64,000 nt of DNA from Heterohyrax brucei (GCA_028571685.1 CM053143.1:55793208-55857207), one strand, 5' to 3'. Positions 11,656-22,370 are shown, counted from the stretch's first letter. Numbers and translations: made by a program. Notes: generated by a model not told the origin, from the sequence alone.

Positions 11656-12110
11656 ATTAAAGTAGGCTTAAAAGTCCAAATTCAGGCTGTCAGTTTGAGA
11701 GAATGGCTTTCTCCGTCAGCCTTCTTCCCCTGGACTAAGACTTCTTTGTCCAGGGTACCCCAGTCCAAAAGGTGTACCCTGCTGCCAGCATTGCTTCTTG
11801 GGTGGTATGAGGCTCCCAGGGTGATGCCCCGCAGTGCCTCTCTGCTTACTTATTTCTTTTCTACCCCAAATGATTGCCTCACCATAATACAAGTTTGTAG
11901 ATTGAGGCCTAACTCACTACCACAGCTGCCACCCATTTTTCCTCGTTAGTATCAGAGAGGCAAGACTCACACACAACACATGGGAAGAATCACATAATAC
12001 TGGAAATCCTGGCCCAGCCAAGATGATATTCATTTTGGGGGGGACACTATTCAATCCGCTGTACTTTGTGAACTTGTGCATAAAGCACAATAAAAAATTA
12101 AATAAATTAG

Positions 12111-12614
12111 AAACTTTTGACGGGTTAAAAAGAAGAAAACGTAATGTGGATTTATCCACAATATTTCTAAAATGTGGTTTTCCCTGAAGGCAAACTGGGC
12201 CTTGCTATAATTTCTTATTAAGAGCCTTTCTCCTGAAAAGTAACTTTCATTGTCTTCTTTTGTAATCCACTGATCTTAATTAAATATCTGGCAAGAGAAA
12301 AGGAGCATTAAGATTATAATAAACACATATAATTAAAAAAAGTCCAGTTGCTCAGCAAGCATATTTTGCCACTGTCCCCAGTAGTGAGCTTATGGAGAAG
12401 AAACTACATCTGGGTGATTCATCTTATTCTAAAGTCTGGTTGGGAAATTATCTTTTCTTCTTTATATATAATGCAAACACATTTCTTAAACAAAATGTGT
12501 AATAACATATTCTTCTGGCACGTGTCTTATGCAGAAATGTCACAACAAAGTTTAGTATCATAAGAAATGGACCACTAGAACAGTTCTTACAAGATGTGTG
12601 TTCTAGCTCTCTTT
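12111..12614. other. Unassigned intergenic sequence
   Basis: No recognisable gene or repeat. The open frame at 12,348-12,563 (71 codons) has no family features. Confidence 0.45.
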
Positions 12615-12624
12615 AGTCCATTAG

Positions 12625-12704
12625 CCAAGCCAAGCAAGTTAAGTGCCATCGAGTCGGATCTGACTCATGGCGACCCTAGGGGTCAGGGTAGAACTGACCC
12701 CCAG
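12625..12704 (-). mobile_element. 80-bp AfroSINE-tail insertion with 10-bp target duplication
   Basis: The insert begins with a ccaagccaag tail and continues with agtgccatcgagtcggatct, gactcatggcgaccctagg and ggtagaactgaccccca, which is the antisense 3' third of AfroSINE only. It is flanked by perfect copies of AGTCCATTAG at 12,615-12,624 and 12,705-12,714. The duplication shows a retroposition event, and the tRNA-like promoter part is absent. Confidence 0.9.
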
Positions 12705-12714
12705 AGTCCATTAG

Positions 12715-13699
12715 AATTGTTAATTTTCCCTGACAACATAGTTCATAGCCCCAGAATGTTTTACTAGCTACACATTTTTTGCTTATTTATTGTTTTAAGA
12801 TTGACAGTCCTTAAGAAAAATCTTTACTCATAGCAATTAACATTAAGATGTGCCCAAGAGACCTTTTCCCTGAAGAAGCCTGTCCTGACCCATGACCTGT
12901 CCCTAAGGGTGTAACACATGGAGCAGGATGAAAACTTTATGCACTGGAAACTTCAAACCAGTAATCAGAGATCCAATATTAAGTATCACCAAGGGACAAA
13001 AAAAAAAAAAGAATTAGCTCAGCCATTGTTCATGTCGAAGCTATTATTACTCAAGTAATATTAATTGTGAAGAATGTTAGAACAAATTTCTTTAAGCATT
13101 GTCCTTGTGAAATAAATGAATGGCTTTCTCTTTACGAGAAAAAGAAGACCAGTATACTCTTTAAAATTGGTGCTTGCATATGATTTCTTTCAAAATCAGA
13201 TGAAACAAACATGTTTCTAAAAGCATAAGGTCTCTATAAAACTATCATTATGAATGAGTCCCATTACATGCATCTCTTCTCTCAGTGCAGTTTTGAAATG
13301 CATTGACATTAAAATTCACATAATATGGAATTAATTATTTTAATCATTTTAAAACATACAATTCAATAACATTATAGGATTTTTTGTTCATTTGTTTTAA
13401 ATCATTTCAGTTCAGTTTACAGTTCCATAACACTAATTATGTTCATCATATTGTGCAATCATCACCACTATTAATTTCCAAGTTAAGGTAATTTTGATTA
13501 TTGCTAAAACCTTCTGCCCTTAGCACAGAGTTGCTGGCTGAAACACAAGTAACCTAATGATTGACGGGCTTTCATATATACGTAGAAGATGGTTGTTGCT
13601 ATAACTCTGTCCTCTAAGTTTAGATTGTTACACAAAACTGTTTTCTCAGAAAGACCTGACCATATATCTTCAACAGTGACTCTACACCTTGATTTGATT
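12715..13699. other. Mostly unassigned; trace of an old LINE-like repeat at about 13,300-13,490
   Basis: The stretch around cattttaaaacatacaattc and attgtgcaatcatcaccact resembles a common old mammalian LINE 3' sequence, but it is too diverged to name. The rest shows nothing recognisable. Confidence 0.4.
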
Positions 13700-13887
13700 G
13701 TCTATAATTAATCTCAAGTAGAATCCCAAAACAGTGACTAGAGTATAGGAGACAGTTGCTATACATATGTGTTGAATATGAGGACTGACAATTTCATGAA
13801 CTTACCACGATGTGCTCCTGTTGTCAACACCGCACCAACAACTTGGTAAGGTTTCATAACCTTGGTTTATCAGTGTCTCACAGCTGT
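13700..13887 (+). repeat. Left arm of 190-bp imperfect inverted repeat
   Basis: It starts gtctataattaatctcaagt and ends atcagtgtctcacagctgt. It pairs with 14,272-14,460, whose reverse complement starts gtctatagttaatctcaagt and ends with the same 19 bases. The unpaired centre (13,888-14,271) holds the transposase N-terminus. Confidence 0.9.
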
Positions 13888-14271
13888 GTTTGTGTCAGCT
13901 TGCTGTGGTATCTTGCTGAGTGGCATTCATTATTGTTGTGTGTTTTTGTGTGTCATTACAAGAATGTTGGAGCTTGAACTAGAACAACAAATAAACATTC
14001 AATTCATTGTTAAACTTGACAAAAGTGGAAGTGAAATCAGGGACATTTAGTTCAAGTTTATGGGGATAATGCCATGAAGAAAACAGCAGTGTACAAATGG
14101 ATTAAACATTTTTTCAAGGGGATTGAAAGCATCACTAGCGAAGAGAAAACAGGGAGCCAGTAGTAACATGAGTAGTACTGACAGAAACACTGCAAAAATT
14201 CATCCAGTTATACAACAAAATCTTCTGCTGACTGAGAGAAGCATAGCAGACCAAGCAGATACTGGTAAAGA

Positions 14272-14460
14272 ACAGCTGTGAGACACTGATATACCAAGGT
14301 TACGAAACTTTGCCAAATTGTTGTACAGTGCTGCCAACATAAGCACAAAGTGGTGAGTTAGCAAACTTAATTGTTAGACCTCGTATTCAACACATATACA
14401 GCAACCATCTCCTATGCTATGGGCATGGTTTTGGAATTCTACTTGAGATTAACTATAGAC
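14272..14460 (-). repeat. Right arm of 190-bp imperfect inverted repeat
   Basis: Inverted partner of 13,700-13,887. It breaks the transposase reading at the point where the second DNA-binding helix region should continue, replacing roughly eight codons. It therefore arrived after the transposon was assembled. Confidence 0.9.
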
Positions 14461-14749
14461 TGATAAAATAACAAATCTGAACTAAAAATCTTGGCATGAG
14501 AAAGGTGTGTACAAAAACGGTCATGAAGGAGCTCATCAATGAACAAAGGCAAAGAAGAGTCAAAATTTGCCAAGACCTTTGGGAGAAGCAAGATGATGTT
14601 TTGGGCTGTGTTACCACTAGTGATGAAGCATAAGTGTACCAATATGACCCTGAAACAAAGTGTCAAAGTGCACAATGGAAGTCAGTCAATTCTTCATGAC
14701 AAAAAAAGTTCCATCAGTCCAAATCAAGAGTCAAAATGATGTTGCTGGA

Positions 14750-15385
14750 GTGGTGTCAAGATGGTGGACTAGACACCCATCTCCTTAATTCCCTAGAACA
14801 CGGCATAGGGCTGTGATTTTGACCACATGCCACCAAATAGAAAACTTCTCTTTCACTGACCCCCACTTTTGTTGAATGGCCGGCTCTCATGGATTGAAGG
14901 TAACTGCTGTTTTTAACTTCTGTTTTTTTCTGTTTTAGCTGGTGACGGCACTTGGGCTTAACTGGCAGCAAAGCTCAGCTGCACTGCTGACATAACCACG
15001 CAGAATAGCTAAACTTTGAGAGCCTGACTCTGGACTTAGAGCACCATAGCCCCTCTGCCCTCTCTGCCTGAACCTCCGCCATTGATTTGGCTGTTTTTTA
15101 AGGGGTGGTACAGTTTGGGTGGGATGCCATCTTGTTGGACAGGGAGGCAGAGTTACCCAAATGGAGGCCTCAGCAGGGGCTAATTCCCAGGATGGGAGGC
15201 AGTGCAAGCCCAGGGAGCTCTTTCCCAGCAGAAAAGCTGTATTTAGCACAGTATAGACTTACAGGTGAGGCACAGCAGCGGATAACAGCAGGAAAGTAGA
15301 TTTTCTGTACTTTGAACTAGTTCACAGCATCTAGGGACAGATATAGAGCTGCTTCCATTGTCAGGTGGAAAGAGGAGCTTGTATA
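14750..15385 (+). promoter_or_regulatory. L1 5' UTR (internal promoter region)
   Basis: G/C-richer than its surroundings, without coding potential. L1 5' UTRs carry an internal RNA polymerase II promoter. Activity here cannot be judged from sequence. Confidence 0.6.
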
Positions 15386-15390
15386 CATAA

Positions 15391-17785
15391 CAGCCAGATG
15401 GCTTCAGCACAGAATTCTACCAAGCTTTTAGAGAAGAATTAACTCCAATACTACTGAGACTACTTCACTGCATAGAAAGTGATGGAATATTCCCAAATTC
15501 ACTCTATAAAGCCAACATAACCCTGATACCAAAACCAGGGAAAGATCCAACAAGAAAGGAAAACTACAGACCAATATCACTCATGAACCTAGATGCAAAA
15601 ATAGTCAACAAAATACTTGCCAACAGAATTCAACACTGTATCAGAAAAATAATTCATCGAGACCAAGCTGGATTCATACCAGGGATGCAAGTCTGGTTCA
15701 ACATCAGAAAAACAATTAACATGATCAACCACATAAACAACATGAAAGACAAGAATCATCTGATTTTGTCAATAGATGCAGAAAAGGCATTCACCCATTC
15801 ATGCTAAAAACTCTCAGCAAAATATGAATAGAAGGCAAATTCCTCAATGCAATTAGGGCCATTTATACAAAGCCAACTGCCTACATCATCCTGAATGGAG
15901 AAAGAACAAAAAAATTCCCCTTGAGAATGGGAACTAGACAAGGATGCCCACTCTCACCTCTCCTATTCAACATTGTACTAGAAGTTCTGGCCAGAGCAAT
16001 TAGATAAGACAAAGAAATGAAGGGCATCCACACTGGCAAAGAAGAAGTAAAAATCTCTGTTTTCAGATGATATGATTGTATACACAGAGAATACTAAAGA
16101 ATTCATAAATAAACTACTCAAACTGATAGAAGAGTTCAGCAAAGTCTCAGGATATGAGATAAACAGAAGTAAATCAGTAGAATTCCTTTATACCAACAAT
16201 GAGATTATTAAGGAAGAAATTACTGAATCAATACCATTTACTATAGCCCCAAAGAAGAGAAAATGACAGGAAGAAATCCAACTAGAGAAATAAGAGACCC
16301 TTACAAAGAGAACTACAAGATGTTACTACAAGAAACTAAGAGAGACTTACATAAATGGAGAAACCTACCCTGCTCATGGGTAGGAAGACTTAACATTGTG
16401 AAAATGTCTATTTTATCCAAAGCAATCTACATATACAATTCAGTCCCAAAACAAATAGCAGTGTCATTTTTTAATGAGATGGAAAAACAAATCACCAACT
16501 TTGTTTGGAAAGGGTAAAAAAAACAGATAAGTAAAGCACTACTGAAGAAGAACACACTAGGAGGTCTCTCACTACCTGACTTTAGCACCTATTACACTGC
16601 CACAGTAGTCAAAACACCACGGTACTGGTACAAAAAGAAACATATAGACCAATAGAATGGAGTTGAGACCTCAGAGATGCCACCATCCTCCTACGAACAG
16701 TTGATATTCGACAAAGGCTGTAAGATGATAAACTGGGGTTAAAACAGTCTCTCTAACAAATGGTGCTGGCAAAATTGGATATCCATCTGCGAAAAATTGA
16801 AACAAGATCTGTATCTCACACCTTACACAAAAACTAACTGAAATTGGATCAAAGACCTAAAGATGAAACCTAAAACTATAAAGATCATGCAAGAAAAAAT
16901 AGGATAAACAATGGAAGTTCTAATACACAGCTTAGACAGACTTTGAAATTTGACAAACAAAGCACAATCATCATAGGAGAAAATGGATAAATGGGAACTA
17001 CTAAGAATCAAACACTTTTGTTGATCCAAAGACTTTATCAAAAGGATTAAAAGACCACCTATAGAATTTGAAAAAGAATTTGACCACTACATGTCTGACT
17101 GACATCAGATCTCCTTAGTCTACAACATACTGCAAAATATCAGAAAAAGGTAAATAACCCAATTAACTGATGGACAAAGGAAATGGACAGACACTTCACC
17201 AAAGAGGATATCCAGGCAGCCAAATGACACAAGGGAATGCTTTCAACCATTAGCTGTTACAGAACTCTATATCCAAACTACGCTGAGATACTACCTCATC
17301 CCAGCAAGGTTGGTCATTATAAAAACAAACAAAAAACCCAACCAACTAATGCTGGAGACATTGGAACCCTCCTAGACTGCTGGTGGGATTGCAAAATGGC
17401 ACAACCTCTATGGAAAGCAATTTGGCACTTCCTTAAAAATCTGCAGATAGATATACTGTTTGATCCAGTAATCCCAGTGCTCGGAATACAGTCTACAGAA
17501 TCAAGGGCAGTTACATGAACAGATACATTCATACAAATGTTTATTGCAGCACAGTCTACAATAGCAAAAAGATGGAATCAACCCAGATGCCCAACAACAG
17601 ATGAATGGATAAAACAACTATGGTCCATATGCTCAATTGAACACTGGCCAATGATAAAGAACAATGATGATTTTAGAAAGCATCTCATAGCCTGGTTTCA
17701 GTTGGAAGACATTACTGTGAGTGAAATCAAGTCAGCGGCACAAGGACAAATATTGTACAAGACCCCTACTATAATGACTTAAAAA
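15391..17785 (+). pseudogene. L1 ORF2 reverse transcriptase and C-terminal remnants
   Basis: Successive frames encode ORF2p blocks in order: a [24 protein letters not shown] RT start, [22 protein letters not shown], an FADDMI-type catalytic motif region at about 16,058-16,078 (frameshifted), [15 protein letters not shown], then KVSGYE...IPFTIAPKK, SILSKAIYIYNSVPKQ, GWWDCKMAQPLWK-like and RWNQPRCPTTDEWIK. At least three frameshifts and several stops inactivate it. Confidence 0.85.
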
Positions 17786-18732
17786 TAGACTTATTAAAGC
17801 AGAACAGACTCTTTGATGGCTGCAGGTGTGGGCAGGGAGGGAGAGAACTGGTCATGGATTAGATCGTTGATAGCAATTTGGTTAGTTGAAAGCAGTGACA
17901 GCACACCATAGAGAGATCTGCTTAACTGGGCTTTAACCTATACTGAAAATTCTTCTAATCTTAACTCAATATTGCAAGGACAGACTAGCAAGGGCACGGT
18001 TTGGGAACCATTCTCTCAAGGGACACTGAGGCCAATTGGCCTAATTAGGCTATTGCTAAGAGAGTCTTCTGTACGTCATATTTGTGAGTGGCATCTGAGG
18101 TCTTACAAGCTAACAACTGAGGTACCCAACTGACCGAGAACAGATGATCACCAAAAACAAAGCAGTAAGCCAAAAAGAGCCCAGGAGACAGAAGGACCCA
18201 TATGAATGGGTGACTGTATCAACATGTGACCGGAAGAACAAGATGATGCCTGGCTAACACCAAAGACAGCTGTGATGGGACACACCATGTTGAGTCCTTG
18301 AGGCAAAAATAGAAAAAGAGGGGTGCACCTCAAGAACTCCACCCAAATACCACAACTGATGATCCAGCAGTCTGGGAACTCCTCTGGGATCATGGTCCCT
18401 AGACTGGCTGCTGCCCCTTATTAGGAAACATTACTGAGGTCCTTTCTTTGGCTAGGAATGGACTGGGCCCATGAACACAATGTGACCGTATGGCATGTGT
18501 ACTTTAAGGTTCTATGCATCTATAGGCTGATATCCTACTGGCCTCCTAGTAGAAGGGAAAGGAGAGGGCGGAAAGAAGGGGACAGCAGATTGTTAAGAGG
18601 ATACAACATATATAGAATAAAAAGGAACAGCGTGCTGCCAGCAGGTAAAGAGAGAAGAAGGAGCTGCGGATAGGTGGACATGCAAATTTAATTTGGATTG
18701 TATACTTTCACTTAATCACAATTAAAAAAAAA

Positions 18733-19246
18733 TACTAATTTTCTTAATCCACACAAGCGTAATATGAATATCACCATGGGGTTGTTTGGTAAGAGCTCAA
18801 TGTGATTTGGCCTCAGGCTGAAGTGGGGCCTCCTGTCCTCACCCTTAGTGTCTTAGTACTTGCATATTTAGCAGTTCATGAGACTAAGAAGTAGCAAGAG
18901 TGAGAGAGCATGAGAAAGAGAAAACTAACAAAACACAGAGAGAGACAGCAAGACACTAGTATGTGAGCACCTGAATCTCTAGCACAGTCGCTTTACCTGA
19001 CTAACAGCTTGGGCCAGAAACTGCAGCTATGAACAGTTAATGCAAGTCTGACTCTTTCTCAGCATAGAATATACAGCACATTCTTCTGAGACAAATATGG
19101 AAGAACAATATTCATCAAATAATTACATTAGCAATTCTGTAATTACTAACTATAGGGAAAGAAACTAGCCCCAGAAGTTTATCTCAGGGAAGGCTAACAT
19201 TGCAAGATGACATGTGAACTGAGATGTGAAGAATGAGTAGGATACA
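18733..19246. other. Unassigned intergenic sequence
   Basis: No gene or repeat recognised. A purine-rich stretch (agagtgagagagcatgagaa) lies at about 18,898-18,950. Confidence 0.45.
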
Positions 19247-19641
19247 TGTTGTTGTTAGATGCCCTAGAGTCGGTTCTGACTCACAGAGACTCCATGTACA
19301 ACAGAAAGGAACACTGCCCAGTCCTGTGCCATCCTCACAATCATTGCTATGTTTGAGCCCGACATTGCAGCTATTGGGTCAATCCACCTTGCTGAGGGTC
19401 TGCCTCTTTTTCACGGACCCTCTATTTTACCAAACATGATGTCCTGCTCTAAAGACTGGTCCCTTCTGAAAACATGTCTGAAGTGTGAGACTTGAAGTCT
19501 TGTTATCCTCACTTCCAAGGAGCACTTTGTCTATATTTCTTCCAAGACCAACTTGTTTATTCTACTGAAAGTCCATGATATATTTATTATTTTCCTGAAA
19601 GTCTATGATATGTTTATTATTCTTCAACAGCACTAACATAA
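19247..19641 (-). mobile_element. RTE LINE 3' end, antisense
   Basis: It starts with the antisense terminus (tgttgttgttagatgcccta, gagtcggttctgactcac) and continues through atgtacaacagaaaggaaca, gtcaatccaccttgctgagg and cttccaagaccaacttgttt. These are the antisense 3' coding and UTR blocks of the afrotherian RTE, also seen at 26,553 and 53,859. It is 5'-truncated and contains a 30-bp tandem duplication. Confidence 0.9.
19565..19624. repeat. 30-bp tandem duplication within RTE fragment
   Basis: Two copies of a 30-bp unit (ctgaaagtccatgatatatt and ctgaaagtctatgatatgtt starts, 19,565 and 19,595) replace a single block in other RTE copies. Confidence 0.85.
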
Positions 19642-20178
19642 ATATAATACACGAGCAGGAGTGTAAGAGATAACAATTCACACGGGGGAAATAATGTTTG
19701 CAAAGACTCTTTGACAATCACTGTGCTCACTTTGCACAACCTCTTTGTAGACTACGTGAATGCTGTCTTGAAGTCACTCATTGACTACCTTTCCACAGCA
19801 GTTTACAGAGTCCTTCACGTGTGGCTGGAAAGAGGAACAGTAATGCAAAGGGATGTTTAATATAGACAAGAATTAGCCTTGTTGGTATTATGAATCATTT
19901 TAAAGATTATTGTCCGTTTTATAACTTGAATTGTAAAGTTACACCATTTGAAGAGGTCACTCTTACTGGAGCTGAACAGTGTGGAGGTGGCAGAGTAAAC
20001 TCATGAAGAACAAGGAAGCAATTAGTGTGACTATCCGGTTGAGTGATGATAGCAATTAATTCAAAGATGGTAACAATGAAAACAGAGATATACTCATAGA
20101 ATAACAAGGATAGGTTCAGCCTTAAATTTTGCTTAATCACACTCTCAGTCTAATGTTTAATCTCCTCTGTATAATCAT
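19642..20178. other. Unassigned intergenic sequence
   Basis: No gene or repeat family recognised. The 73-codon minus open frame at 19,919-20,140 has no supporting features. Confidence 0.45.
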
Positions 20179-20392
20179 TTGGAAACCCTCGTGGTGTCCT
20201 GCTTAAGTGCTATGGCTGCTAACCAGAAGGTTGGCCACTGAAATCCTCCAGGCGCTCCTTAGAAACTCTATGGGGCTATTTTACTCTGTCTATTGTGTTG
20301 CCATGAGTCGGATCTGACTCCATGGCACTTGGCTGGCATTGTGTTGCTGCGAGTCATAATCAGCTCAACAGCAATGAGTTTGGATTCTGGTT
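20179..20392 (+). mobile_element. AfroSINE, sense, split by a micro-SINE insertion
   Basis: Head to middle blocks (ggaaaccctcgtggtgtcct, ggctgctaaccagaaggttg, gcgctccttagaaactctat) lead to ctctgtctattgtgttgc. After a 36-bp insert the host resumes with attgtgttgctgcgagtcat and ataatcagctcaacagcaat. Confidence 0.9.
20302..20337 (+). mobile_element. 36-bp AfroSINE-tail insertion with 10-bp target duplication
   Basis: The insert consists only of catgagtcggatctgactcc followed by atggcacttggctggc, which is the AfroSINE 3' terminus plus a CTTGG-type tail. It is flanked by perfect copies of ATTGTGTTGC at 20,292-20,301 and 20,338-20,347. The host is itself an AfroSINE. Confidence 0.9.
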
Positions 20393-20407
20393 TTGTATGT
20401 AATCACT

Positions 20408-20591
20408 TAGGAGCCCTGGTGGTTCAATGGCTAAAGCAATGGACTACTGACCTAACGTTTCCTGGATGCACCAGTGACTCCATGGGAGAAAGCTAAAGCA
20501 GTCTGCTTTTGTAGAGATTTACAACCGCAGAAAATCTGTGCGGGTCACTAAGAGTCATAATCAACTCAATAGCAGGGGGTTTGGGTTTATA
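20408..20591 (+). mobile_element. AfroSINE variant, sense
   Basis: The head block ggagccctggtggttcaatg leads into a longer-type middle (gcagtctgcttttgtagaga, tttacaaccgcagaaaa) and tail (gagtcataatcaactcaat, gggtttgggttt). Flanking TAATCACT at 20,400-20,407 and 20,592-20,599 is the target duplication. The middle differs from the short AfroSINE type, so this is a second subfamily. Confidence 0.9.
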
Positions 20592-20599
20592 TAATCACT

Positions 20600-21876
20600 A
20601 CTAGGTTATTATGTACTTGACTTAAACACCTTTCAAGGTTACTCTAAAACACAATTACATGTGGGCTAGTACAACTGAGCAATAAAACACCCCGATTGGA
20701 TTCAGACTGTTTACAAATCCAGTCTCAATTACATTGCATAACCATGGGAATTTTTCTTAACCCACCTGTGCTTTAATTTTTTCCTTGGTAAAGTAGCAAA
20801 AATAGTACTTATATTGTACAACATGAAGATTAACTAAAATAATGTAATTTTAATAACCAGCACAATTCTCAGTAGTGAATTCTCCAGCATTAGATATTTT
20901 TAATTAAGAAATTACAAGGTTTGATGTGTAAAGCTGTTCGACAAATATCTGAAACATTTGAGCACCATATTACTTTATGAAAATTTTAGGATAAAATGAA
21001 CATTTTACAATATATTGTATTGGAATCTGTCTTGTTAGACATTTAAACTCAAGGTATTTTCAGCCATTAAGAGCTCTGTTGTCTTTTTTATTCTGATTCC
21101 CTTGCCATAAAATTTTAGCACAAGGACACACATGTGGGTGCCAAACAACCTGTCTTCACTCTGAGTAACTGATATGTCCTTCGAAGTTAATTGCATTAAC
21201 TGGATTTAAAATTCTGACTTACAGCTTCAAAAGAGGATGGGAAATGAACAAATTTATTTGTAGTAGAGAAACAAAGCTTATGAATTGAGGTTTGTAAAAT
21301 TTATGGAGCCTATTAATTCTCTAAAATTACTTAAGAGAGCTTCTGTTCTATGAGGTGAGAGCTACAGATAGAATATTATCTATTTCACTTTCTGTGGCAT
21401 AAAATATATTAACTTTTTATGGACATATAATACTTTACTGTGATAGAGTTTTGCTGGATCATATAAACATTTGTGTATCATCCCGGGGACAGACATTTTA
21501 TCTTTTCTCCCTAACGTAAGTAGATTTTAAGAATGTTGGGATGATAAAAATGATTATAATCACTACTGAAAAAAATACAACCCAATTATCCTCATCTTTA
21601 AAAAAGGTTGTAAGCATATTTTAGGTTGATACATTTTGAAAGTACAGAATGTTGTGCTTTCATTTATTTTGTGAGGCAGTAAATTTAGGCATTATTGTGT
21701 GTTCTAGGCATAGTGTTGATTACTTATCTTACTTTTACAACCGATGGAGAAAAAAATATTATCCATATTATTGTCGATTCATAGGTCATAATTTTTATGT
21801 ATGACTATTTCTTTGTGTAGAAAAAAGGTAATGCTTAATGGTGTTTTCACATTCTAAAAGATTGACAATTTCTGGT
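20600..21876. other. Unassigned intergenic sequence; possible MIR trace near 21,680-21,770
   Basis: No gene recognised. The block gtgtgttctaggcatagtgt, followed by a ttattatccat-like stretch, is weakly reminiscent of a MIR core but too diverged to call. Confidence 0.4.
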
Positions 21877-22370
21877 TGTAATAGTTAAGGTTGTGTGTCA
21901 ACTTTGCTGGGCTGTGATTCTCAGTGGTTTGATAGTCATATGATGTTGTGATCACTTCTGTGATGAGATCTGATACCACATGGTGTCATTCATGATGACA
22001 TCAGTGTGAGTAACCAGTCAGTTGTTGGGGAATTTCCTTGGGCACGTAGTCTACATTAAATAAAAGTGAACATTCTGACAGGGCTCATGGGCTTTTGCTC
22101 ACTCTGGATCCTTCTGCTGGCTCCTGTTCATCTGACTTCCAGTTCTTTGGACTTGAGCTAGCAGCTTACATGTGGCCTTCCCTGCTCGTCTTGGATTTGG
22201 CAGGCCCTGCTTCTACATAAATAAGTAGAAGCGTCTATGCTGACTGTGAACTAAGGATGTTCCAGTCTCTATAACCACACAAGTCATTTCCTTGATACAA
22301 ATCTCTCTCTATATGTTTATATGCTTTATTGCTTTTGCTCTTCTAGAGATATCAACCTAAGATACTGACA
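21877..22370 (+). mobile_element. MaLR-type solo LTR, sense
   Basis: It starts TGTAATAGTTAAGG and ends aagatactgaca, with the inner order gtgtcaactttgctgggctg, ggacttgagctagcagctta, an ataccacac-type block and ttgatacaaatctctctcta. This is the layout of MaLR LTRs of the 'TGT.ATGGTTAAT' group, similar to 3,909-4,397. The flanking 5-mers do not match. Confidence 0.65.

Larger units (their letters stand above)
11241..12063 (-). mobile_element. MaLR-like LTR, antisense, inserted in L1 3' UTR
   Basis: It starts TGTCTTAGTC (antisense LTR 3' end) and ends near tattcaatccgctgta (antisense LTR 5' end). The flanking 5-mers ctatg (11,236-11,240) and ctttg (12,064-12,068) match at four of five positions. 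L1 3' UTR continues on both sides, so the LTR landed in a pre-existing L1. Two antisense AfroSINEs later inserted inside it. Without them it would be about 500 bp, like its relatives. Confidence 0.85.
8725..12110 (+). mobile_element. 5'-truncated L1 (ORF2 C-terminus plus long 3' UTR), multiply interrupted
   Basis: Sense L1 begins in ORF2 C-terminal coding sequence, passes through the ORF2 end (aatgatgaatctgcaaaatg) and a long 3' UTR (ccacacttgaaagtgg, gagaacaatagagagtccc, agtcacaaaataatttgtgt), and resumes after an LTR at 12,064 with aaagcacaataaaaaatt, its polyadenylation end. Insertions inside it are a short SINE shred at about 9,055, an AfroSINE at 9,955, a SINE tail fragment at about 10,960, and a MaLR LTR at 11,241 that holds two more AfroSINEs. 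Confidence 0.85.
13700..14752 (+). pseudogene. Mariner-like transposase relic with internal inverted duplication
   Basis: From 13,964 the + strand encodes a mariner-type transposase N-terminus: IQFIVKLDKSGSEIRDI, then an NAMKKTAVYKWIKHFF-like helix-turn-helix stretch after a frame break. After an interruption at about 14,272-14,460 coding traces resume (LGMRKVC-like, then RRVKICQDLWEKQDDVLG, then a VYQYDPETK-like stretch). It stops at 14,752 where L1 begins. The catalytic C-terminal half is absent and stops and frameshifts occur throughout, so it is inactive. Arms 13,700-13,887 and 14,272-14,460 are inverted copies of each other. Mariner transposases move elements by cut and paste at TA sites; no intact terminal repeat pair was identified here. 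Confidence 0.75.
14750..18732 (+). mobile_element. L1 retaining its 5' UTR but with a large internal deletion
   Basis: The left end (gtgtcaagatggtggactag) is a typical L1 5' UTR start. The 5' UTR runs to about 15,385, then joins directly to ORF2 reverse-transcriptase sequence (cagatggcttcagcacagaa). ORF1, the endonuclease and the ORF2 N-terminus are missing. ORF2 remnants run to about 17,785, followed by a roughly 950-bp 3' UTR ending in an A-rich tail at 18,722-18,732. The 3' UTR belongs to a different subfamily from those at 10,180 and 26,978. The left edge lies in the mariner relic, so this insertion is younger. No clear target duplication was found. Confidence 0.85.
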
